Assembly: GCA_964436865.1 (NCBI GenBank)
Contig: CAYTFK010000157.1
Location: forward strand, 1-15,610
Direction of reading: 5' to 3'
Source: JAXGPP01 sp964436865
GTDB taxonomy: Bacteria > Planctomycetota > Planctomycetia > Pirellulales > Thermoguttaceae
DNA length: 15,610 bases
Below are positions 1 through 6,906 of this stretch, piece by piece. Positions within the stretch are counted from its first letter, which is position 1; every line of letters begins with the position of its first letter. The translations under genes were made by a program, and so were the position numbers. The notes below the pieces were generated by a model. That model searched no databases, was not told the origin of the DNA, and saw nothing but the letters and a program-made list of their open reading frames with translations.

Positions 1-990
1 CTGGCGACGTACGATCCCGGCCTGGCGGCGAAGAACCCGCAGGAACTGCCGCAGGCCAGGAGCTTTCCGGCGGTCGGGCTGGCTTCGATCCACACGGCGC
101 TGGGCGACAAGGAGAACGACATCAGCTTCTTGATGCGGAGCAGTCCCTACGGCGGCGTGAGCCACGGGCACGCCGACCAGAACGCCTATGCGATCGAGGC
201 CTTCGGCCGTGGGCTGGCGATCGCCACCGGGTACTATCCGTGGTACGGCTCACCCCATCATGATCGATGGACGAGATCGACACAGGCCGTCAACAGCGTG
301 CTGGTCGACGGGCAGGGGCAGGTGCAGCGCGTCTGGGGCGCCGGCGGCCGATTGGAAGCCTTCGAGTCGGTCGCGGGTTACGACTATGCCGAGGGCGAAG
401 CGGCGCCGGCCTATGCCGGACGCCTGGACCGCTTCCGCCGGCATGTGGTGCACGTGCGGCCGGGCGTGTTTGTCTTGTACGATGAACTCGCGGCGCCCAA
501 GCCGGCCCGATTCGAGTGGCTGCTGCACGCCTACAAGCGGATCGAGATTGATGAATCGAACCGACTGCTGCGGATTAAGAACTCGCCGGCGGCGATGGAC
601 GTGCATCTCGTGCTACCCGAAACGGTTGAATTCGCGCAGACCGACCGTTATGAACCGGAGCCGGAAGCTCAAGCCGGAGACTGGTCGAACACTTGGCACC
701 TTTCGGCCGGCACGGTGGAACCGGCCTGCGAGGCGAGTTACCTGGCGGTGCTCCTGCCTCACCGCGAAGGAAACCGGAGCGCTTTGCCGCGGGTGGAGTT
801 GCTCCGTGGCAAGCGCGCGGTGGGCGTGAAGCTGATCGCTTCCGACGGCGCGGAGGACATCGTGGCCTTCCGCACCGACGCCGACGCACCCACCGTATCG
901 TGCGGCGGGCTGGAGAGTGCCGGCGAGGTGTTCGCCGAAGGAAAGGACACGGCGGGAGCCGTGACGCGGAGTCTCACTTCGCCGCGTTGA
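1..990 (+). CDS. Heparinase II/III-type polysaccharide lyase (DUF4962-like), C-terminal part
   Basis: The gene enters from the left edge in frame 1 with no start in view; 329 residues remain before the TGA at 988-990. The visible part holds the heparinase II/III hallmark: an S-H-G-H-A-D-Q motif at visible residues 54-60, followed by G-Y-Y-P-W-Y-G-S-P-H-H and then an N-S-V-L-V-D-G-Q-G-Q strand. In the family these histidines lie at the catalytic and zinc-binding site of a beta-sandwich that follows an alpha/alpha toroid. The toroid would lie mostly upstream of this window. These enzymes cleave uronate-containing polysaccharides by beta-elimination, normally outside the cytoplasm. The combination of motifs fits the DUF4962-associated subgroup common in planctomycetes and Bacteroidetes. 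The exact substrate cannot be told. An ATG at 133 is internal to the conserved domain and is not a start. The 3' end overlaps the convergent neighbour by 17 bp. Confidence 0.85.
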   Translation: MATYDPGLAAKNPQELPQARSFPAVGLASIHTALGDKENDISFLMRSSPYGGVSHGHADQNAYAIEAFGRGLAIATGYYPWYGSPHHDRWTRSTQAVNSVLVDGQGQVQRVWGAGGRLEAFESVAGYDYAEGEAAPAYAGRLDRFRRHVVHVRPGVFVLYDELAAPKPARFEWLLHAYKRIEIDESNRLLRIKNSPAAMDVHLVLPETVEFAQTDRYEPEPEAQAGDWSNTWHLSAGTVEPACEASYLAVLLPHREGNRSALPRVELLRGKRAVGVKLIASDGAEDIVAFRTDADAPTVSCGGLESAGEVFAEGKDTAGAVTRSLTSPR

Positions 991-2212
991 GTGCGTCTTC
1001 CACTTGTGCCGCGAGCCGGGAGACGATCTCGGCGACGATTTCTTCGCCCAGTTCCTTCGACGCGGCGGTGCGCGGATCCTGCCCGTAGATGGCATAGAGC
1101 GGATGCTGGGGATCATGGGTGGGAACGTCGCGCCGGTGAGGAGCACGACGACTTTGATGTTCCGGCTTCAGCCGCTGGATGACCGCTTTGGCCAGCGCGG
1201 TCATGGAGTGGGGGGCTGTCTCGGGAACGATCTGCTTGGGATAGGGATACCAGGTCTGCACGATCCAGCGAGTCGGCCTGCCGCCGGCCTTGAGATACGT
1301 GTCGACCATCTGGAGCGTCTCGCGGTGGAAGAGTTCATCGGACTGATGGCCGCCCCGCTCCGAGTTGACGATCAGATTGACTTCCAGTCCTTCGGCGCGG
1401 GCGCGGTCCTCGTAATCGCGAACCCGTTGGAGCCAGTTCACCGACTTCGGGTTCTTGAGGTTCACCGAGAAATGCTCGCCGATGAGATACTCGTACGGAT
1501 TGTCGATGGTCACGCCGGAGAGCGGAATCTCCGCAGACTTCAGCTTCTCAAAGACCAGGCGATGGGCCACGTCGTAGTCGCCGTAATCCTGGCGGTTGGG
1601 CCCGCGGGCGTGATAAGAGACATCGCCCCGGTAGCCCCAATTGGGGAAATTGGTGAGATGCCAGAAGCGAATCTCCGGGTGTGCGCGGTGGAAGGCGCGG
1701 ACCGAGTCGACGACCTCGTCGACGGCCTTTTCAATCGACTCGAACCGCCGGCCATCGCGGCGACGGTCGGGATGCATGAGCCGGCGAACGGGGCCGTCGA
1801 GATCGAGAAAGTCGACCTTGCCTCCGGCGGCATACAGCTTCTCGATCTTGGCCAGTTCGGTTCGCGACGACCACTCGCCGTTGGTGTCGTCCATGGGACC
1901 GAAATCGAGACAGCAGCCCAACTCGACGGCTATCTGATAATTGTTCTCGCGGGCCAGTCGGACCACGGCGGCCAATTGCTCGGGCGTGGCGTCGTTGATC
2001 TGGTCGACGTAGAGCTTGATGCCCGACAGGTGACACTTCACGAACGGCCATTCCGCGCCGGGCTCAAGAAGTTCCGTGATCCGCTGGCCGGGGCAGAGCC
2101 AGACCTCGGGCCGGGACGGTGACCCGGACGGATCGGCAGGCCATGCGAGGCCGGGCAAAGCCAACGCCAGGAGGACCACGCTGAAACCGAGTATCCGGGA
2201 ACGGGAAGCCAT
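974..2212 (-). CDS. Secreted protein of unrecognised family, probable TIM-barrel hydrolase-like
   Basis: The protein has 412 residues from the chosen ATG at 2212. The open frame extends further upstream, but only this start has a good ribosome site (GGAAGGAG, 9 nt away) and it places a clean signal peptide at residues 1-26: charged M-A-S-R-S-R, a long hydrophobic core, then an A-W-P-A cleavage area. The mature part reads like a beta/alpha barrel. It has alternating strands such as G-I-K-L-Y-V-D (res. 64-70), Q-I-A-V-E-L-G (93-99), V-D-F-L-D-L-D-G (133-140), I-R-F-W-H-L-T-N-F-P (181-190), V-T-I-D-N-P-Y-E-Y (234-242) and V-N-L-I-V-N-S-E-R-G-G (278-288). Acidic residues E98, D137, D139, D237 and E241 sit at strand ends, where glycosidase acids usually lie. 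I do not recognise the family, and a carbohydrate-active role is inferred only from fold and neighbours. The gene is divergent from the TPR gene and convergent with the lyase. Confidence 0.75.
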   Translation of the reverse strand: MASRSRILGFSVVLLALALPGLAWPADPSGSPSRPEVWLCPGQRITELLEPGAEWPFVKCHLSGIKLYVDQINDATPEQLAAVVRLARENNYQIAVELGCCLDFGPMDDTNGEWSSRTELAKIEKLYAAGGKVDFLDLDGPVRRLMHPDRRRDGRRFESIEKAVDEVVDSVRAFHRAHPEIRFWHLTNFPNWGYRGDVSYHARGPNRQDYGDYDVAHRLVFEKLKSAEIPLSGVTIDNPYEYLIGEHFSVNLKNPKSVNWLQRVRDYEDRARAEGLEVNLIVNSERGGHQSDELFHRETLQMVDTYLKAGGRPTRWIVQTWYPYPKQIVPETAPHSMTALAKAVIQRLKPEHQSRRAPHRRDVPTHDPQHPLYAIYGQDPRTAASKELGEEIVAEIVSRLAAQVEDALNAAK

Positions 2213-2221
2213 CACCGCCAT

Positions 2222-2229
2222 CTCCTTCC
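2222..2229 (-). promoter_or_regulatory. Ribosome binding site deciding the start at 2212
   Basis: Read on the minus strand this is GGAAGGAG. It abuts an ATG at 2221 with no spacer and lies 9 nt before the ATG at 2212. The usual spacing therefore favours 2212, which is also the start that gives a standard signal peptide. Confidence 0.6.
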
Positions 2230-2285
2230 AACTGCGATTGGGCCCGTGTGCAGCGAAAGAACACGGGGCCGTAGCCATTCTGCCG

Positions 2286-2291
2286 ATTGTA
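2286..2291 (-). promoter_or_regulatory. Candidate -10 element for the minus-strand secreted protein
   Basis: On the minus strand this reads TACAAT in the context GCTACAAT. It matches 5 of 6 positions of the sigma70 -10 box and lies about 73 bp before the start at 2212. The hexamer 17 bp upstream (TGCCGG) is a poor -35, so support is partial. A similar GCTACGAT sits before the GH106-like gene. Confidence 0.3.
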
Positions 2292-2399
2292 GCGAAAGCC
2301 GCCGAGGACCGGCATTTCGGCCCGATCGGGGGCGGCCCCCGGAACGACAACAGTGGCTAATAATTGTTATTGCGAGGCCAACGAATTACGATGTCCAGG

Positions 2400-2428
2400 T
2401 TGACAGGAATCGTGTTCTCCAGCACACT
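2400..2428 (+). promoter_or_regulatory. Candidate promoter for the TPR gene
   Basis: A perfect TTGACA lies at 2400-2405, followed after 17 bp by CACACT at 2423-2428, which matches only 3 of 6 positions of the -10 consensus. The predicted transcript would start about 65 bp before the ATG at 2501. The -35 match is striking in GC-rich DNA, but the poor -10 keeps confidence low. Confidence 0.3.
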
Positions 2429-2490
2429 GGATGGGTGGTTCTGGGGCACCTGCGCGATGCATTCGCGAGGCATTTGGAGCTGGATCTGGC

Positions 2491-2494
2491 GAGG
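2491..2494 (+). promoter_or_regulatory. Ribosome binding site for the TPR gene
   Basis: GAGG lies 6 nt before the ATG at 2501. The frame is open back to 2246, but this ATG is the one with a ribosome site, and it is followed at once by a positively charged residue and a hydrophobic membrane segment. It is therefore the preferred start. Confidence 0.5.
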
Positions 2495-2500
2495 CGGTTG

Positions 2501-5500
2501 ATGCGGCTGAACCTTCGGCTTCTGGCCATAGCACTGACCGTGGTCGCCGTGTTGGGCGGCGGCGTGCATTGGCTGCATGGCGTGCAGAACCAGCGGCACG
2601 CGGCCTTCTTTCTTGCGCAGGCCCAGCGGGACAAGGCCGACGGCCGGGCGCCGGAAGCGGTGGAGGGATTTCGCCGGTACCTGCGGCTGGTTCCGGACGA
2701 TACCGACGCGCGGGCGGAACTGGGAATGCTGCTGGCCGACCGGCGGGCCGGTGAAGCGTTCGCGACGATGGAACGGGTGCTCCAGGAACGGCCCGACCGA
2801 AAGGATGTGCGCCGGCGATTGGTCGACGTGGCTCTCCAGGTCGGCCGTCCTTCGGACGCGCAAGAACATCTGGCGGTGCTATTGAAAGACGCTCCGAACG
2901 ACGCGGAACTGCTGGAACTGAAAGGGGTGTGCCTCTACTCCGCCAGAAAGTACGCCGAGGCGGCGCAGGTCTTCGCAGAGGCGAAGGCGAGCGATCCGGC
3001 CCGGCTGAGCGCCTATCGCTATCTCGCCGGCGTGCTAAATGGCCCGCTCGATCGAGCGGCCGAGGCCGAGCAGTGTATGGACGAGGCCGTGGCGAAGAAC
3101 CCGCAATCGGCAGAGGCTTATTGCCTGCGGGGCACGTATCTGCTCGGGGCCAAACAGGCGGAACGCGGGGCGGCCGATGCGGCGGAAGCGCTGAAGCTCG
3201 ATGGCGACAATATCGAGGCGCTGTGGCTTGCCGCCCGCTGCGCTATCGTGCTAGGCCGCTACGATGCGGCGCGCGGTTTCGCGCGCCGGGGCATCGAGCT
3301 TGAACCAGACCGGCCTGCCTTGTGGCTCACGCTGGCTGACGCGGAGATGCGGCAGGGAAACACCGAGGCCTCGCGGAAAGCCCTTGAAGATGGCCTGAAG
3401 GCCAATCTTAAGGACGGAGAGATTCTCTTCCGATTGGCGACTATCCGGCTCGACGAGGGCAATGCCGAACAGGCGGAAGAAGCGATCCGCGAGTTTGCCG
3501 CGGCGGGCGGCGCCGATGTGCTGGTCGAATTTCTCCGGGCGCGCTTGGTGCAATCGCAGGGGCGGTGGATTGCGGCCCGCAACCAGTTCGATGCGGTGCG
3601 AGGGAAACTGGCCGGCCTGCCGGCGATTGCCAGAGAGGCGGAATACCGGCTCGCGATGTGTTGCCAGTATCTGGGAGAGCCGGAGCGGCAACTCGCCGCC
3701 CTCCGCCGGGCGATCGCGGCAGATCGGGATTACCTGCCGGCGCGGATCGACGCCGCGGAACTGCTGGCCCGCCAGGGGAAGCTCGACGAGGCAATGGCTT
3801 TGCTGCGCGAGACCGTCGAGGGCAAGAACGTACCGGGTGAAGCGCTGCGCCTGTGGGCGCAATTGCTGCTGGCCCAGGCGACAACCGCGCAACCAGGCCA
3901 GCGGGATTTCAACAAGTTGCGGGCGTTGCTCGACCGCTTGCCCGCCGAGTCGGCCGACGCGACGCCATGGGTGCTCCTGCGGGCGAGAATGCTCGAAGCG
4001 GACGACAAGAGCGACGAGGCGGCGCAGCGACTGGCGGAGGCGTGCCGGAAACATCCGGGGCAACCCGAGCTGTGGTTGGCGCGAATTGCGATGGCTTCTC
4101 GGCGCCAGGATCAGCAGCAGGTGGAGCAGCTTCTCGGTGAGGCGGTAAAGGAGTGCGGCGACCTGGCGAACCTGCGCCTGATGCGGCTGCAAGTGGCTAT
4201 CGGCCGGGAGCCGGACAAGACTGCCGAGCACCTCAAGGCGGCCGCAGTGGACGCCGCGAGTCTGGCTCCCGCGGAGCAGCTTTCGTTATGGAAAGGCCTG
4301 GCCGACATCGCGGCCGGCGCGGGTGAGCTTGAGCAGGCCGCCGAATGGTGTGCGAAGATCGTCGAACGAGAGCCGCAGGATCTGAAGGCGCGGCTTTTCG
4401 AACTGAACATCGCCGAGCAGCGCAAAGACCGCGAGGCGGTCGCCACCGTGGTGCAGTCGATTCGGCAACTCGACGGCGAGGGGCCGCTGTGGCACTACGG
4501 CGAAGCAGTGCGGCTTCGCATGATTGCGGAGAAGGGGTCGGAATCGCAGCTCGTGGAAGCACTCAAGCACTTGGACGCAGCGCGGCGGCAGCGGCCCGAA
4601 TGGGCGCAGCCGGTTGTGGTCGCTGCGGCGATCCACGACGGGCGGGGCGATTTGGATAAGGCCGCCGAGGATTACCTGGCGGCGGTGGAGATGGGTGTCC
4701 GCGTGCCGGCCGTGTGCCAGCGCGCGGTTCTCGTGCTCTACCAGCGTCAGCGATATGAGGATGCGTTCAACCTGCTCCGACGTCTCGAAGCGGAGCGTCC
4801 GGAGGCGATTTCGGAGTTGGGGACGGTGGGGTCGGAACTCCGCCTTCGCCAGAACGATCTCGCCGGCGCGCTAGCGGCGGCTCGGAATACAGCCAAGGAT
4901 TCGCGCCGGCCGGAGGATCACGTCTGGCTCGGACAGATGCTCGCCACTTCCGCGGTCGCGGCTCAACAGGCGGGACGCACCGAGGAGGCCGGGGCATTGC
5001 TAAAGGAAGCGGAGGGGGCGTTGCGGAAGGGGGTGGAGCTGGATCGCAATCAACCGGCGTCGTGGGTGACGCTGGTGCGATTTCTGGCCTTGACGGGCAA
5101 GGCGGCCGAGGCCCAGGGGGCATTGTCGGAGGCCGAACAGCAGCTCAAGGGGGATGAACACCTTCTGGGGCGCGCCGCATGCTACATCGCGGTGGGCCGC
5201 CTGGACGATGCCGAGAAGTGCTACCGCGACGCGATTGCCGCGCGGCCGAAGGACGCCGTGGTTCTGCGCACCGCCGGTGAATTCTTTCTCGCCCGCGGCA
5301 AGACCGCAGACAGCGAACAGACGCTGAAAGATATGCTCGCACTGGACGAACTGGCCGAGTCGGACAGACTCTGGGCGCGGCGCATGCAGGCGGTGGCGAT
5401 GCAGCAGCGCGGCGGACAGGCAAATCTGCTTGCTGCGCTCGCGCTAGTGGAAGAGAACCTCCTTGCCGACAGCGCGAGCCTGCAAGATCAACGGTTGAAG

Positions 5501-6817
5501 GCGATCCTGTTGTCAAGTCATCCCGGCCGGCCGGAACGCCAGCAGGCCGCCCGGTCGCTTGAGAATCTCCTGCGCGGCCAGGCCAACGCAGCGAACGCCG
5601 ATCGCCTGCTGCTGGCCAATGTCTACGAAAGCCTGGGCGACTGGACCAGCGCCAGCCGACACCTGCGGATCCTGGCCGCTGCGGAGCGCCCCGAACCGGC
5701 GGCGCTGGTGGCCCTGCTGCGGGGACTTCTCGACCGGGGCCAGCTCCGGGAGATGGCTGGGCCCCTGGCACGGCTGGAGGAACTGGCGCCCGCTTCGCCG
5801 GCTGCGATCCGGCTGCGCATCGAATGGCTTGCGCGCAACGGACGGTACGACGAGGCGATGACGCGGATTCAGGAATTCCGTGACCGGCCGGCCGAGCCGT
5901 CGGCCACCGCGCCTTCTCGCGACCAGGAGACAATCGCACTCTTGGAGAGCTTGGGAGACAGTCTGCACGCTCTGGAAAAGACGCCCCAAGCCGAGGAGTT
6001 CGCCGGAAAAATCGAGACGCTGTTCCGCGAGTTGGTAGACAAGCACCCGGAAGAGATGCTCGCACTGGCTGTCTGGCTCACTCGGCAGAAGCGCGTCGAC
6101 GAGGCGCTCGATCTGACGGCGAAATCGTGGCAAGACGCCGAACTTATGCGAGTGCAGAAGACGCTCATGGAGCTTCAGACCGCGACGGCGCAGGATGGCC
6201 GCCAGGCCGGACGGCTGTTGGAGATCGCGGCCGCGGCGGCCGACAAGCACGAGCGGCCCGCATCGCTTGTGGTTATCGAAGCGGAGGCGGCGGGCGCGGC
6301 CGAGGATTATGAACTCGCGGAGAAGTGCTACCGCGAGTTGCTGGCGAAACAGCCGTTGAATGTCGTGGTTGGCAACAACCTCGCCGTGCTGCTGGCACTG
6401 CAGGGCAAGAAGCTTGACGAGGCCGATCGCCTGGCTAACCAGGCGATCGATTCGGCCGGCCCGAATTCCTCGCTGCTCGACACGCGGGCCATGGTGAGGC
6501 TGGCCCGCGGCAAGCCCCGGGAGGCGCTCGCCGATTTGGAGATCGCTGTCGCCGATGCTCGGACTTGCAGCCGCATGCTGCATCTTGCACAGGCCTACGA
6601 TCAGTTGAACGATCGGACGAAGGCCGGCAACGCGCTGGACGAACTCGAGAAGCTTGTGTCGCCCGCGGCCTCACCCGTCGGTGGCGCGAAAGCCGAGGCT
6701 GCACTCGGCGAACAAGCGGCCGTCGCGGCGGTCCTTGCCAGGCTCCATCCGTTGGAACGGCCTGTATATCGCAACCTGCGGGGCAAGTATCCGCGCGGCG
6801 CGGCGACCGGGAAGTGA
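2501..6817 (+). CDS. Giant membrane-anchored tetratricopeptide-repeat protein
   Basis: The protein has 1438 residues from the ATG at 2501. Residues 1-25 form an N-terminal signal anchor: M-R-L-N-L-R followed by a hydrophobic helix with a V-L-G-G-G-V turn. From about residue 30 to 1410 it is almost entirely helical TPR-like repeats of roughly 34 residues, rich in Ala, Glu, Arg and Leu and with typical phrases such as A-E-A-Y-C-L-R-G-T-Y-L and L-A-R-Q-G-K-L-D-E-A. Near the C-terminus a better conserved block has N-N-L-A-V-L-L-A-L (from res. 1292) and L-L-D-T-R-A-M-V (about res. 1325-1332), ending in L-H-P-L-E-R-P-V-Y. Proteins with this build occur in planctomycetes, and similar TPR proteins accompany exopolysaccharide or exosortase loci, but no exosortase or polysaccharide gene is visible here. 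A scaffold for protein-protein contacts at the inner membrane, facing the periplasm, is the likely role; no enzymatic motif was seen. The next gene starts 89 bp downstream and has its own promoter-like element. Confidence 0.85.
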   Translation: MRLNLRLLAIALTVVAVLGGGVHWLHGVQNQRHAAFFLAQAQRDKADGRAPEAVEGFRRYLRLVPDDTDARAELGMLLADRRAGEAFATMERVLQERPDRKDVRRRLVDVALQVGRPSDAQEHLAVLLKDAPNDAELLELKGVCLYSARKYAEAAQVFAEAKASDPARLSAYRYLAGVLNGPLDRAAEAEQCMDEAVAKNPQSAEAYCLRGTYLLGAKQAERGAADAAEALKLDGDNIEALWLAARCAIVLGRYDAARGFARRGIELEPDRPALWLTLADAEMRQGNTEASRKALEDGLKANLKDGEILFRLATIRLDEGNAEQAEEAIREFAAAGGADVLVEFLRARLVQSQGRWIAARNQFDAVRGKLAGLPAIAREAEYRLAMCCQYLGEPERQLAALRRAIAADRDYLPARIDAAELLARQGKLDEAMALLRETVEGKNVPGEALRLWAQLLLAQATTAQPGQRDFNKLRALLDRLPAESADATPWVLLRARMLEADDKSDEAAQRLAEACRKHPGQPELWLARIAMASRRQDQQQVEQLLGEAVKECGDLANLRLMRLQVAIGREPDKTAEHLKAAAVDAASLAPAEQLSLWKGLADIAAGAGELEQAAEWCAKIVEREPQDLKARLFELNIAEQRKDREAVATVVQSIRQLDGEGPLWHYGEAVRLRMIAEKGSESQLVEALKHLDAARRQRPEWAQPVVVAAAIHDGRGDLDKAAEDYLAAVEMGVRVPAVCQRAVLVLYQRQRYEDAFNLLRRLEAERPEAISELGTVGSELRLRQNDLAGALAAARNTAKDSRRPEDHVWLGQMLATSAVAAQQAGRTEEAGALLKEAEGALRKGVELDRNQPASWVTLVRFLALTGKAAEAQGALSEAEQQLKGDEHLLGRAACYIAVGRLDDAEKCYRDAIAARPKDAVVLRTAGEFFLARGKTADSEQTLKDMLALDELAESDRLWARRMQAVAMQQRGGQANLLAALALVEENLLADSASLQDQRLKAILLSSHPGRPERQQAARSLENLLRGQANAANADRLLLANVYESLGDWTSASRHLRILAAAERPEPAALVALLRGLLDRGQLREMAGPLARLEELAPASPAAIRLRIEWLARNGRYDEAMTRIQEFRDRPAEPSATAPSRDQETIALLESLGDSLHALEKTPQAEEFAGKIETLFRELVDKHPEEMLALAVWLTRQKRVDEALDLTAKSWQDAELMRVQKTLMELQTATAQDGRQAGRLLEIAAAAADKHERPASLVVIEAEAAGAAEDYELAEKCYRELLAKQPLNVVVGNNLAVLLALQGKKLDEADRLANQAIDSAGPNSSLLDTRAMVRLARGKPREALADLEIAVADARTCSRMLHLAQAYDQLNDRTKAGNALDELEKLVSPAASPVGGAKAEAALGEQAAVAAVLARLHPLERPVYRNLRGKYPRGAATGK

Positions 6818-6832
6818 GCCTTCTTGGCGCGG

Positions 6833-6861
6833 TTGCGTTCTGCTCGGCCCCGGGCTACGAT
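6833..6861 (+). promoter_or_regulatory. Candidate promoter before the GH106-like gene
   Basis: TTGCGT at 6833-6838 and TACGAT at 6856-6861 are separated by 17 bp. They lie just after the TPR stop codon and about 45 bp before the ATG at 6907. The context GGCTACGAT resembles the GCTACAAT upstream of the minus-strand gene starting at 2212. This suggests that the five-gene run can be transcribed independently of the TPR gene. Confidence 0.4.
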
Positions 6862-6906
6862 GCGGTGCTCTGGGCATTCCCGACGGCTCCCGCGAGGTGA
6901 AAGCAC

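Larger units (their letters stand above)
2213..2500. other. Divergent intergenic region
   Basis: This 288-bp stretch separates the minus-strand secreted protein from the plus-strand TPR gene. Frames stay open across it, but the translations are low-complexity, Arg/Pro-rich and lack protein-like features, so I treat it as non-coding. It contains an AT-rich patch that stands out from the GC-rich surroundings, including an imperfect 12-bp palindrome TAATAATTGTTA at 2358-2369 (10 of 12 positions symmetric). Candidate promoter elements for both directions are listed separately. No hairpin terminator or RNA gene was recognised. Confidence 0.6.

Noticed and set aside
1004..2122. A 372-codon plus-strand open frame opposite the secreted barrel-like gene
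   Set aside because: The minus-strand reading has a signal peptide, ribosome site and coherent barrel strands; the plus-strand reading has none of these.
2246..2500. N-terminal extension of the TPR frame by 85 codons
   Set aside because: The extension is Arg-rich and unstructured, and it would bury the membrane anchor and ribosome site found at the ATG at 2501. It also covers the promoter region of the divergent gene.
5513..6583. A 356-codon minus-strand open frame inside the TPR gene
   Set aside because: It is the complement of TPR repeat codons, and no protein-like pattern was seen.
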